Assembly: GCF_018383585.1 (NCBI RefSeq)
Contig: NZ_JAHAMK010000005.1
Coordinates: 65,144-129,143, forward strand
From: Microvirga sp. 3-52
GTDB taxonomy: Bacteria > Pseudomonadota > Alphaproteobacteria > Rhizobiales > Beijerinckiaceae
Direction: 5' to 3'
Length of the DNA stretch: 64,000 nucleotides
Part shown: positions 24,708 through 32,358 of the stretch, piece after piece
Layout: each line of letters begins with the position of its first letter
Position numbering within the stretch: the first letter of the stretch is position 1
Position numbers and translations under genes: made by a program
The notes under the pieces: generated by a model
The model's database searches: none
Told to the model about the DNA's origin: nothing
What the model saw: the letters and a program-made list of their open reading frames with translations, nothing else

Positions 24708-26372
24708 TCACATGTTCACGTAGTTCGGCCCGCCGCCGCCTTCGGGGGTGACCCAGTTGATGTTCTGGTTCGGGTCCTTGATGTCACAGGTCTTGCAGTG
24801 GACGCAGTTCTGGGCGTTGATCTGGTAGCGCACCCCGCCCTCGCCCTCGACCCACTCATAGACGCCCGCCGGGCAGTAGCGCTGCGAGGGTCCGCCATAG
24901 ACATCGTGCTCCGAGCCCTTCTGCAGCCCCATGTCCTTGACCTTGAGATGGACCGGCTGGTCCTCCTCGTGGTTGGTGTTGGACAGAAACACCGAGGACA
25001 GCTTGTCGAAGGTCAGCACCCCGTCCGGCCTGTCGTATTGGATCGGCTTCACGGACGAGAGCGGCAGCAGGCACTCGTGGTCCGGCTTGCCGTGCTTCAT
25101 CGTGCCGAAGGGCGACCAGCCGAAGATCTCGGTGAGCCACATGTCGAGGCCGCCGAGCGCCACCCCGGCCGCCGTGCCGTAGCGCGACCAGAGCGGCTTC
25201 ACGTTGCGCACGCGCTTGAGATCGTAGCCGATCGGCGAGGAGCGCCAGGCTTCCTCGTAAGCAGCGACCTCGTCGTGGGCCCGGCCCGCCTGCAGGGCCG
25301 CGAACACGTGATCGGCGCAGAGCATGCCCGACAGGATGGCGTTGTGGCTGCCCTTGATGCGCGGCACGTTGACGAAGCCGGCCGAGTCGCCCACCAGGCA
25401 GCCGCCGGGGAAGGACAGGCGCGGCACCGACTGCCAGCCGCCTTCCATGATGGCCCGCGCCCCATAGCCGATGCGCTTGCCGCCCTCGAACACGTCGCGC
25501 ACCATCGGATGCGTCTTGAAGCGCTGAAACTCGTCGAAGGGCGACAGCGTCGGGTTCTTGTAGTTGAGATGCACCACGAAGCCGACGGACACGAGATGGT
25601 CGTCGAAGTGGTAGAGCCAGGATCCGCCGCCGGCATTGTTGGGCAGCGGCCAGCCCATGGAATGGCGCACGAGGCCGGGCTGGAAGTGCTCCGGCTTGAC
25701 CTGCCAGAGCTCCTTGATGCCGATGCCGTATTTCTGGTGATCCTTGCCCGCATTCAGGCCGAAGCGCTCGACCATCTGCTTGGTGAGTGAACCGCGGGCG
25801 CCTTCGCCGAAGATCGTGTACTTGGCGCGCAGCTCCATGCCGCGGGTGAAGTTGGCGTTGGGCTCGCCGTTGCGGCTGATGCCCATGTCGCCGGTGGCCA
25901 CACCCACCACCTTGCCGTCCTCGACCAGCACCTCGGATGCCGGAAAGCCCGGATAGATCTCGACACCGAGCTCCTCCGCCTTGCGGCCGAGATAGCGGGC
26001 GACGTTGCCGAGCGAGCCGACGAAATTACCATGGTTGTTCATGAGCTTGGGCATGAACACGTTGGGCATCTTCACGCCGCCGGCATGGCCCAGATACATG
26101 AACTCGTCGGCTGTCACTTCGGTCTTGAGCGGACGATCCGGATCCGAGCGCCATTCCGGAAGGAGACCGTCGAGGCCAATGGGGTCGATCACGGCGCCGG
26201 ACAGGATGTGTGCGCCGACCTCGGAGCCCTTCTCCACCACGACCACGGAGATGTCCGCGCCGGCTTCAGCCGCCTGTTGCTTGAGGCGGATGGCGGTGGC
26301 CAAGCCGGCCGGACCCGCGCCTACGACGACGACGTCGAATTCCATCGATTCACGGGCGGGCAGATCAGCCAT
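24708..26372 (-). CDS. electron transfer flavoprotein-ubiquinone oxidoreductase
   Basis: A 554-residue inner-membrane-associated enzyme that passes electrons from ETF (fatty acid and amino acid oxidation, and some demethylation pathways) to ubiquinone. The FAD-binding Rossmann motif is VVVVGAGPAGLATAIRLKQQ just after the start. A GSEVGAHILSGAVIDPIGLD block and the quinone/FAD regions follow. The C-terminal 4Fe-4S site reads NCVHCKTCDIKDPNQNINW with the expected cysteines. The start at 26372 (MADLPARESMEFD) is preceded by AGGAGGA at ideal spacing; a frame extending to 26534 lacks this and is rejected. Divergent from the HigB-like gene. Confidence 0.95.
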   Translation of the reverse strand: MADLPARESMEFDVVVVGAGPAGLATAIRLKQQAAEAGADISVVVVEKGSEVGAHILSGAVIDPIGLDGLLPEWRSDPDRPLKTEVTADEFMYLGHAGGVKMPNVFMPKLMNNHGNFVGSLGNVARYLGRKAEELGVEIYPGFPASEVLVEDGKVVGVATGDMGISRNGEPNANFTRGMELRAKYTIFGEGARGSLTKQMVERFGLNAGKDHQKYGIGIKELWQVKPEHFQPGLVRHSMGWPLPNNAGGGSWLYHFDDHLVSVGFVVHLNYKNPTLSPFDEFQRFKTHPMVRDVFEGGKRIGYGARAIMEGGWQSVPRLSFPGGCLVGDSAGFVNVPRIKGSHNAILSGMLCADHVFAALQAGRAHDEVAAYEEAWRSSPIGYDLKRVRNVKPLWSRYGTAAGVALGGLDMWLTEIFGWSPFGTMKHGKPDHECLLPLSSVKPIQYDRPDGVLTFDKLSSVFLSNTNHEEDQPVHLKVKDMGLQKGSEHDVYGGPSQRYCPAGVYEWVEGEGGVRYQINAQNCVHCKTCDIKDPNQNINWVTPEGGGGPNYVNM

Positions 26373-26400
26373 GGCTTCCTCCTGGTACGCGGCTTCAACG

Positions 26401-26450
26401 CTTGAGTGGACATATGGTTTACATATGAACGATGTATTCGAATTCTCAAG
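26401..26450. promoter_or_regulatory. candidate operator between ETF-QO and the HigB-like gene
   Basis: An AT-rich block with direct repeats acatatg at 26410-26416 and 26421-26427 (11 bp apart, one helical turn), enclosed by the inverted pair cttgag (26401-26406) and ctcaag (26445-26450). HigA-type antitoxins commonly repress their own operons through palindromes in this position, so it is a candidate binding site. Inference only. Confidence 0.4.
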
Positions 26451-26570
26451 TCGTTCTAACCAAGACACCTTCCTAGCTTCATTGAAGCCCTGCTCAAAGT
26501 TCTCTTTCCGCATAAGGTTATGCGGAAAATTCAACTTGCTCCCAAGTTTGGGAACATGTATCGATTCTTC

Positions 26571-26909
26571 ATGCTTGTGATCGGCACTTCAAGGCTTGAA
26601 GCCTATTGGACCCTTCATCCGGAAACGGGGCCCTCTCTCAGGGCTCTCCACGCTCTGCTGTCCGCTGCCTCCTGGGGCAGTCCAGCCGAGATGGTTCGGC
26701 ATTGGTCCGCCATGGCCCACGAGGAGAGGGGCTGCATCAGGCTCACCCTCGCCGACGAGGGATGCGAGGTCCTGGTTCGAATCAACTTTGCCCGCGAGAT
26801 CGCCCAGATCCAAGCCGTGAATGCCCTTACGCCCCATGGAGCAACGAGCGATGACCGTCAGTGTACAGCCGATCAGGTCCCAGGCGGATTACGAGCAAGC
26901 CCTGCGTGA
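26571..26909 (+). CDS. HigB-like toxin (type II toxin-antitoxin, divergent)
   Basis: A 112-residue protein that aligns by eye with the HigB mRNA-interferase family: MLVIGTSRLEAYWTLHPETG corresponds to the usual VI-x-x-x-x-L-x-x-F/YW-x-x-HP start, followed by ASWGSPAEMVRHW (family W-x-SPAD) and VLVRINFAREIAQIQAV (family V-V-K-I-x-Y). The family's terminal GTHxEYD motif is replaced by NALTPHGATSDD, so activity may be altered. The reading frame is open from ATG 26520; 26571 is chosen because it gives the family N-terminus, though no strong ribosome site is visible for any start. Its last 59 bp overlap the downstream HigA fusion gene in another frame. The order toxin then antitoxin is the normal HigBA order. 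Confidence 0.68.
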   Translation: MLVIGTSRLEAYWTLHPETGPSLRALHALLSAASWGSPAEMVRHWSAMAHEERGCIRLTLADEGCEVLVRINFAREIAQIQAVNALTPHGATSDDRQCTADQVPGGLRASPA

Positions 26910-27984
26910 GATCGAAACGCTCATGAATGCCGAGCCGAACTCTCCTGAGGAAGACCGGCTGGACGTTCTGGCGGCTCTCGTGGCCGCCTACGAGACGAAG
27001 CAGGGCGTGACGGCCTCGGCCGATCCGATCAGCGTGCTTCAACTCGCCCTTCGCGCTCAAGGCAAGGGGCAGAAGGACGTCGCCGCAACGCTCGGCTCGC
27101 GCTCCCGCGCCTCGGAGATCCTGAGCCGGAAGCGCCACCTGTCGGCCGACATGATCGAAAAGCTGTCCCGGGCCTTCGCCATCCCGGCCCATCTTCTGGC
27201 GGCGCCCTATGAGGTCGCCACGGGGCGCCTGCGCCGAATCCTCGTCGGCGGCGCGGCCGCGACGGCTGTCGTTCTGGGCCTCATGGGGGCCGGAACCGGC
27301 CTGCTCCTCTGGCGCTATGGCCAGGACCTGCCGGATGCAGCTTCGCTCGCAAGCTATCAGCCGCCCAGCCTGATGCGGACCGACAGCAACGGGCGCCCGG
27401 TGGAGCAGCGCAGCTTCGTCCCCCTCGGCGAGATCCCGCCTCACGTGGTGAAGGCCTTTCTCGCGGCCGAGGATCAGGACTTCTACGACCATAGCGGTGT
27501 GAGCGCGCGGGCGATCCTGCGCGCGTCTGTGCAGAACCTCGTGAGTCTCGGCAACAATCCCGCGGGCGGCAGCACGATCAGCCAGCAGGTCGCCAAGAAC
27601 GTGCTGCTGCCGGGCCAGCCGCGTTCCCTCGAGCGCAAGGTCAAGGAGGTGCTTCTGGCTCGCAGGATCGAGGCTAATCTGACCAAGGACCAGATCCTCG
27701 AAATCTATCTGAACCAGATCTACTTTGGCGGCAGCGCCTACGGCATCGCCGCGGCGGCGCAATCCTATTTCGGCAAGGAGCCGCGCGATCTCACTCTTGC
27801 GGACGCGGCCTATCTGGCGGCTCTGCCGAAGGCTCCCAACCATTACCGCCTCGACATGGCCGAGAACCGGGGCCGGGCGAAGGTCCGGAGGGATTGGGTT
27901 CTGGCCCGCATGGCGGACGATGGGCTCATCTCACCCAATGCAGCCCATCTCGCGGCGGGAGAACCCCTGGTGATCCCCAATTGA
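26851..27984 (+). CDS. HigA-type antitoxin fused through one membrane helix to a GT51 peptidoglycan glycosyltransferase
   Basis: A 377-residue fusion. Residues 5-118 resemble a full HigA antitoxin: IRSQADYEQALREIETLM, EDRLDVLAALVAAYETK, then an XRE helix-turn-helix (KDVAATLGSRSRASEILSRK, LSADMIEKLSRAFAIP). Residues 129-154 are one membrane helix preceded by Arg residues, giving an N-in topology. Residues ~180-365 are a GT51 domain with all its motifs: catalytic Glu207 in AAEDQDFYDHSG, GGSTISQQVAKN at 239-250, catalytic Glu266 in RKVKEVLLARRIE, and QILEIYLNQIYFGG at 281-294. No transpeptidase domain follows, so the enzyme would only polymerise lipid II. ATG 26851 has GGAG 10-13 bases upstream; an earlier ATG at 26821 has none. 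DNA or toxin binding would be held at the inner membrane. Confidence 0.88.
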   Translation: MTVSVQPIRSQADYEQALREIETLMNAEPNSPEEDRLDVLAALVAAYETKQGVTASADPISVLQLALRAQGKGQKDVAATLGSRSRASEILSRKRHLSADMIEKLSRAFAIPAHLLAAPYEVATGRLRRILVGGAAATAVVLGLMGAGTGLLLWRYGQDLPDAASLASYQPPSLMRTDSNGRPVEQRSFVPLGEIPPHVVKAFLAAEDQDFYDHSGVSARAILRASVQNLVSLGNNPAGGSTISQQVAKNVLLPGQPRSLERKVKEVLLARRIEANLTKDQILEIYLNQIYFGGSAYGIAAAAQSYFGKEPRDLTLADAAYLAALPKAPNHYRLDMAENRGRAKVRRDWVLARMADDGLISPNAAHLAAGEPLVIPN

Positions 27985-28066
27985 CCCATGACGATCCGGG
28001 CGATCCTGGTGCCGCTCAAGTCCATCCCGAGTTGTTCGACATCTCCAAGCGGTTTACAAACAGAGC

Positions 28067-28633
28067 ATGCAGGATCGTCCGCCCGGCCAGACCGCGTTCT
28101 ACACGCTCTTCGAGACACCCGTCGGCCTCTGCGGGCTGGCGTGGAACGAGCGCGGGGTCGTGGGCTTCCAGCTCCCCGAGGACGATACATTGGCGATGCG
28201 CAACCGCATGGCCAAGCGCTTTCCCGGGATCTGCGAAGCCCCGCCACCGCAGCCTATCCAAAGCGTCATCGGAGATGTCACGGCCCTGCTGCAGGGTGAG
28301 GCGCGCGATCTGTCCACCGTGCCGGTGGACATGGACGGCGTGCCGGATTTCGACCGCCGGGTCTACGAGGTGGCCCGCAGCATTCCACCGGGCCGGGTGC
28401 TGACCTACGGTGAGATTGCCTCCCGGCTCGGCATCGACAACGCCCGGGCCGTCGGGCAGGCCCTCGGGCGCAATCCGTTCGCCGTCATCGTGCCTTGCCA
28501 CCGGGTCGTCGCGGCGGACGGCAAGCTCGGAGGCTTCTCGGCCAATGGCGGGGCGACGACCAAGCGCCGCCTCCTGGCCATCGAAGGCGCCAGACGCGAC
28601 GAGAGCCCGACGCTCTTCGACCTGATTTCTTAG
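28067..28633 (+). CDS. ogt: methylated-DNA-[protein]-cysteine S-methyltransferase
   Basis: A 188-residue suicide DNA repair protein that moves the methyl group of O6-methylguanine to its own cysteine. The acceptor is Cys144 in VIVPCHRVVAADGKLGGFSA. The helix-turn-helix segment GRVLTYGEIASRLGIDNARA is intact, with the arginine finger in NARAVG. The N-terminal domain (FYTLFETPVGLCGLAWNERG) is of the Ogt kind, without the Ada regulatory domain. It follows the HigA-GT51 gene by about 80 bp on the same strand; co-transcription is possible but unproven. Confidence 0.95.
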   Translation: MQDRPPGQTAFYTLFETPVGLCGLAWNERGVVGFQLPEDDTLAMRNRMAKRFPGICEAPPPQPIQSVIGDVTALLQGEARDLSTVPVDMDGVPDFDRRVYEVARSIPPGRVLTYGEIASRLGIDNARAVGQALGRNPFAVIVPCHRVVAADGKLGGFSANGGATTKRRLLAIEGARRDESPTLFDLIS

Positions 28634-28783
28634 CGCCCGGCAAAACACAGGAGACGACTGCTCGCCAAGCGTTCCATGGATATATCTCGGACGTCAGGGC
28701 CGGTGATGACGAGAGAACGGAATCTGTCGGGTCCTTCTCAGGCCTGAGTTGTCCACAGCCCTCGGAATGCTTACATAAGATCC

Positions 28784-29605
28784 ATGCAGGATGCCCCTTC
28801 CGACCGCGATGCTCTCCAGGCGCTGCTCGACTTCCATGTCGAGGCGGGGGTGGATCTTGCACTCGACGAGACGCCGCATAACCGCTTTGCCGAACCCAAG
28901 GCCGAGCGCGCTCCGGCCAAGGCCGCGGCTCCCGCATCCGCCACGGCGTCCGCCCCCCCTCCCCGGGCCTTGCCGAAAGCGGCCGCTGCTGCGCCGGAAG
29001 AGGTGGCGAGCATGGCCCGCGAGCAGGCCCGCCATGCGCAATCACTTGAGGAGCTCGAGGCCATCCTGGCCGGCTTCGACGGCTGCGCTCTGAAATTCTC
29101 CGCCAAGAACCTCGCTTTCGCCGACGGCAATCCGGAAGGCCGCGTCATGCTGGTCGGCGAAGCGCCCGGCGCGGACGAGGACCGGATCGGCAAGCCCTTC
29201 ATGGGCCGCTCCGGTCAGTTGCTCGACCGGATGCTCGCGACCATCGGGCTCGACCGTAGCCAGGTCTACGTGGCCAACATCGTCCCCTGGCGCCCGCCGG
29301 GCAACCGCACGCCGACCCCGCAGGAGATCGCCATCTGCAAGCCGTTCATCGCGCGGCAGATCGAGCTGGCGAGCCCGGAATTCGTGCTCTGCCTCGGCGG
29401 TCCCGCGGCCCAGAACCTGCTCGGCCTCAAGGACGGGATCTTGCGCACCCGCGGCCGCTGGTTCACCTACAAGACCGAGGACGGGCGGGAGATCAGGGCG
29501 CTGCCGACCCTGCACCCGGCCTACCTCCTGCGCCAGCCGCTGCAGAAGCGGCTCGGCTGGCGGGATTTCCAGGCTCTGCGGCGGGCTCTCGACGGCCGGG
29601 AGTAA
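28784..29605 (+). CDS. uracil-DNA glycosylase, family 4-like
   Basis: A 273-residue base-excision repair enzyme. An Ala/Pro-rich N-terminal region of about 85 residues precedes the catalytic domain. Motif A is MLVGEAPGADEDRIGKPFMG and motif B is the late TLHPAYLLRQ. The Fe-S ligands of family 4 are only partly evident: the usual first pair C-x2-C is here FDGCALK with one Cys, while AICKPF and VLCLGG carry the later ones. This looks normal for alphaproteobacterial members as far as I recall. No UdgX-type insertion is seen. It stands alone, 150 bp after ogt. Confidence 0.9.
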   Translation: MQDAPSDRDALQALLDFHVEAGVDLALDETPHNRFAEPKAERAPAKAAAPASATASAPPPRALPKAAAAAPEEVASMAREQARHAQSLEELEAILAGFDGCALKFSAKNLAFADGNPEGRVMLVGEAPGADEDRIGKPFMGRSGQLLDRMLATIGLDRSQVYVANIVPWRPPGNRTPTPQEIAICKPFIARQIELASPEFVLCLGGPAAQNLLGLKDGILRTRGRWFTYKTEDGREIRALPTLHPAYLLRQPLQKRLGWRDFQALRRALDGRE

Positions 29606-29696
29606 GGCGGCTCTCGCCGCCTCGCTCCGGAACCGGTCCATATGCTTACGCCTTAAGATCCTGCGGAGCTAAGATACCGCGGCTGGAAGGTGGATC

Positions 29697-30566
29697 ATGC
29701 GCTGGCAAGACTTTCGAACCTCGTCCAATGTGGAAGACCGCCGCGGCATGGGGCTGCCGGGAGGCGCTGGCGGGCTCGGCATCGGAACCATCGTAATCCT
29801 CGGCCTCGTCGGCTGGGCGCTCGGCATCGATCCGCGCATCCTGATCGGCGGCGCCGAGATGATGACGGGCGGCGGTTCCGGCTACCAGCAGCAACAGCAG
29901 GGCCGCCAGGGCGCGCCGCAGGACGAGGCCGGCCGCTTCGCCGCCGCCATTCTCGGCAACACGGAGGACGTGTGGAACACGGTGCTGCCCCAGCAGGCCA
30001 ACCGGCAGTATCAGGCGCCGAAGCTCGTTCTCTTCTCGGATGCCACCCGCTCCGGCTGCGGCGGCGCGCAATCGGCCATGGGGCCGTTCTACTGCCCGCT
30101 CGACCAGACCGTTTACATCGACCTGTCGTTCTTCGAAGAGATGCAGCGCCGCTTCCGCGCCGGCGGCGATTTCGCCTATGCCTATGTGCTGGCCCACGAG
30201 GTCGGCCACCACGTCGAAAACCAGCTCGGCATCCTGCCCCGCGTTCAGGAGCGGCAGCAGCAGGTCGGACGTGCGGAAGCCAACCAGCTCTCCGTGCGTG
30301 TCGAGCTGATGGCCGATTGCCTCGCCGGCGTCTGGGCGCATCATTCCAACCAGCGCTGGAAATCGCTCGAGCAGGGCGACATCGAGGAGGCGATCCGCGC
30401 GGCCGAAGCCATCGGCGACGACCGCCTGCAGAAGCAGAGCCAAGGTCGCGTGGTGCCCGACAGCTTCACCCACGGCTCCTCCGAGCAGCGCATGCGCTGG
30501 CTCACCACGGGCCTGAAAACCGGCCAGGTCCAGGCCTGCGATACGTTCCGGGCAAGCCGGCTTTAA
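29697..30566 (+). CDS. YpfJ-family putative neutral zinc metallopeptidase
   Basis: A 289-residue membrane-anchored protein of the 'putative neutral zinc metallopeptidase' family. A single membrane segment lies at about residues 25-45 (LGIGTIVILGLVGWALGI). The zinc site is YVLAHEVGHHVENQLG (HExxH) with the downstream VELMADCLAGVWAHHSNQ. Gln-rich and linker sequence (GSGYQQQQQGRQG) separates the anchor from the catalytic part. The start MRWQDFRTSSNVEDRRG is the typical family N-terminus. Substrates are unknown. Confidence 0.92.
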   Translation: MRWQDFRTSSNVEDRRGMGLPGGAGGLGIGTIVILGLVGWALGIDPRILIGGAEMMTGGGSGYQQQQQGRQGAPQDEAGRFAAAILGNTEDVWNTVLPQQANRQYQAPKLVLFSDATRSGCGGAQSAMGPFYCPLDQTVYIDLSFFEEMQRRFRAGGDFAYAYVLAHEVGHHVENQLGILPRVQERQQQVGRAEANQLSVRVELMADCLAGVWAHHSNQRWKSLEQGDIEEAIRAAEAIGDDRLQKQSQGRVVPDSFTHGSSEQRMRWLTTGLKTGQVQACDTFRASRL

Positions 30567-30631
30567 GGCAAACCGTCTGATGTCATTCCGGGGCTGCAGA
30601 GCGGAACCCGAAGTCGTTCGCAAAGTCTCTT

Positions 30632-30741
30632 CGTCATGGCCGTCCCCGGACTTGTTCCGGGGATCGGTCCCGGCCATCCCGATGCGGAAAAGCGCGGCGC
30701 TTCACCCAATCGGGATCACCGGCACAAGGCCGGTGATGACG
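30632..30741. repeat. REP-like element, copy 6 (long form)
   Basis: An expanded left arm: tggccgtccccggacttgtt then ccggggatcggtcccggcca, with an extra internal hairpin; the right arm is tcaccggcacaaggccggtga. Outer cgtcat/atgacg ends are kept. It fills most of the 281-bp gap between the zinc peptidase and moaB. Confidence 0.87.
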
Positions 30742-30848
30742 TGGAGGTGATCAGTTCCGGCAGAGTGTCGGCAGAGGCTCGGGATGAATGCTTGTGGAAG
30801 CGCAGGCTTTCCTGCGTTACATGAAGAACTCGCATTCCAGAGTCTCCC

Positions 30849-31403
30849 ATGCCCGGCATCGACGACACGCTCCCTTTCATATCCCTCGGCATCGCGGTCC
30901 TGACGATCTCCGACACGCGCTCGCTGGAGGACGACAGGTCGGGCACGACGCTCGCCGAGCGGATCACCAACGCAGGCCACCGGCTCGCGGATCGGGCCAT
31001 CGTGCCGGATGACATCGAGGCGATCCGCGGCGCGGTGCAGGGCTGGATCGCCGATCCCGCCATCGACGTGGTCATCACCACGGGCGGCACGGGCTTCACC
31101 GGCCGCGACGTGACGCCGGAGGCCATCGAGCCCCTGTTCGACAAGCGGATGGAGGGCTTCTCCGCCGTCTTCCACCGCATTTCCTACGACAAGATCGGCA
31201 CCTCGACGATCCAGTCCCGGGCGACGGCTGGCGTGGCCGGCACGACATTCATCTTCGTGCTGCCGGGCTCGCCCGGCGCCTGCAAGGATGCCTGGGACGG
31301 CATCCTTGCAACCCAACTCGACTACCGGCACCGACCGTGCAATTTCGTCGAGATCATGCCGCGCCTCGATGAGCACCTGAAGCGGGGAAAGTTGAAGGGG
31401 TGA
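30849..31403 (+). CDS. moaB: molybdenum cofactor biosynthesis protein B
   Basis: A 184-residue MoaB/Mog-family protein that adenylylates molybdopterin or is otherwise involved in molybdenum insertion. The MPT-binding signature TTGGTGFTGRDVTPEAIEPL is present, together with FVLPGSPGACKDAWDGIL. The length and lack of extra domains fit MoaB. No other molybdopterin genes are adjacent. A 339-bp gap holding only repeats follows. Confidence 0.93.
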   Translation: MPGIDDTLPFISLGIAVLTISDTRSLEDDRSGTTLAERITNAGHRLADRAIVPDDIEAIRGAVQGWIADPAIDVVITTGGTGFTGRDVTPEAIEPLFDKRMEGFSAVFHRISYDKIGTSTIQSRATAGVAGTTFIFVLPGSPGACKDAWDGILATQLDYRHRPCNFVEIMPRLDEHLKRGKLKG

Positions 31404-31480
31404 AAATCTGGCCCGGAATTCAGCACTTCTCCAAGCCCTCATCCTGAGTGTCTGACTCGTGAAGGAAAGGCACGGTTTTC

Positions 31481-31586
31481 CCTCCCCCTTGTGGGGAGGG
31501 ATTAAGGGTGGGGGTGTCGGCGCCTGACCTTCATAGGCTAGCGCTCACACCCCCACCTCCCACTCCTCCCCACAAGGGGGAGGAGA
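31481..31586. repeat. two inverted copies of the GC-rich repeat
   Basis: Copy one (31481-31523) reads cctcccccttgtggggaggg then attaagggtgggggtgtcgg; copy two (31546-31586) is the inverse, ccccctt... as cacaagggggaggag. Together they make a long imperfect inverted repeat with a 22-bp centre. This and degenerate flanking sequence occupy the 339-bp gap after moaB; I see no gene in it. Confidence 0.87.
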
Positions 31587-31742
31587 GTTCCTTGTGCTCT
31601 GTCTTTCCAACGGGCGGCAGACAAAAAGCGCGTCTCGGGCAAGCCGAGGCTTGTGGGAGAGGAGGGCCTGCCCGCGCAACATCTTTAGGTGCCGGGCTTT
31701 CAGGATGAGGTGGGAGGCCGATGAGTTAACCCCCGAGGATGT

Positions 31743-32234
31743 TCAGCCAAACACCGGATCGCGCTCGATGGTGGCCGAGAGCCGCACGGGCATGCGGGCC
31801 TTCACCTCGTTCATGAGCACGCGGCGATGGACCAGATCCCCTCCCCGCACCGAGGAGGGTGCGAACAGGTTGACCAGGGCGTTGACCATGCCGGCCCGCT
31901 GGCGCCGCATCCGGGCCAGTCCGCGTTCGGGCTTGGATAGAGCGACGAACCGGTCGAGCACGCGGATCCAGCCCTCCTGCGGAATGTCGCCGTCGTCGAG
32001 GCACAAGAGCCAGTCGCGCCGCGCGGCTTTCGCTCCTTCGATCCAGGAACCTCTTTGCGCCGTCACCAGGGTCGCCCCGGCGGCATCGGCTACCTTTGTC
32101 AGGATGTCATCCTGCTCGTCCGTCAGGATGACGGCATCGCCGACCAGTCCGGCGGCGACGGCCGGAACGAGGGCGCTCAAGGTGGCGGCCAGAGCCTCGG
32201 GCCCGTGCGTGACGCGAACGAGAACAGTAATCAT
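31743..32234 (-). CDS. glycosyltransferase family 2-like protein
   Basis: A 163-residue protein starting MITVLVRVTHGPEALAATLS, with ATLVTAQRGSWIEGAKAARR and WLLCLDDGDIPQEGWI, which resembles the GT-A nucleotide-sugar fold with a DDGD in place of the usual DxD. It is shorter than typical family 2 enzymes (about 220 or more), so it may be a non-catalytic or specialised member. Donor and acceptor are unknown. It converges with moaB across the repeat region and is divergent from the radical SAM gene, with about 125 bp between starts. Confidence 0.7.
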   Translation of the reverse strand: MITVLVRVTHGPEALAATLSALVPAVAAGLVGDAVILTDEQDDILTKVADAAGATLVTAQRGSWIEGAKAARRDWLLCLDDGDIPQEGWIRVLDRFVALSKPERGLARMRRQRAGMVNALVNLFAPSSVRGGDLVHRRVLMNEVKARMPVRLSATIERDPVFG

Positions 32235-32358
32235 CTGAACACTATAGCTTCTTCGCGTCCTGCCGTCGCTAGGACATTCTTGCCGATGCCCTCTTGATTT
32301 TGTTCCTGTTTTGTTCTTAAGCTTGTGGCCTCCACTGACAGATTCGTTCGAGGCCGCC

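Noticed and set aside
26520-26570. Start of the HigB-like gene at 26520
   Set aside because: The extra 17 residues (MRKIQLAPKFGNMYRFF) do not match the family N-terminus, and the ribosome site is no better than at later starts; still possible.
28697-28711. An eleventh REP-like copy
   Set aside because: Only the fragment ggccggtgatgacgag is present; no second arm, so it is counted as a remnant at most.
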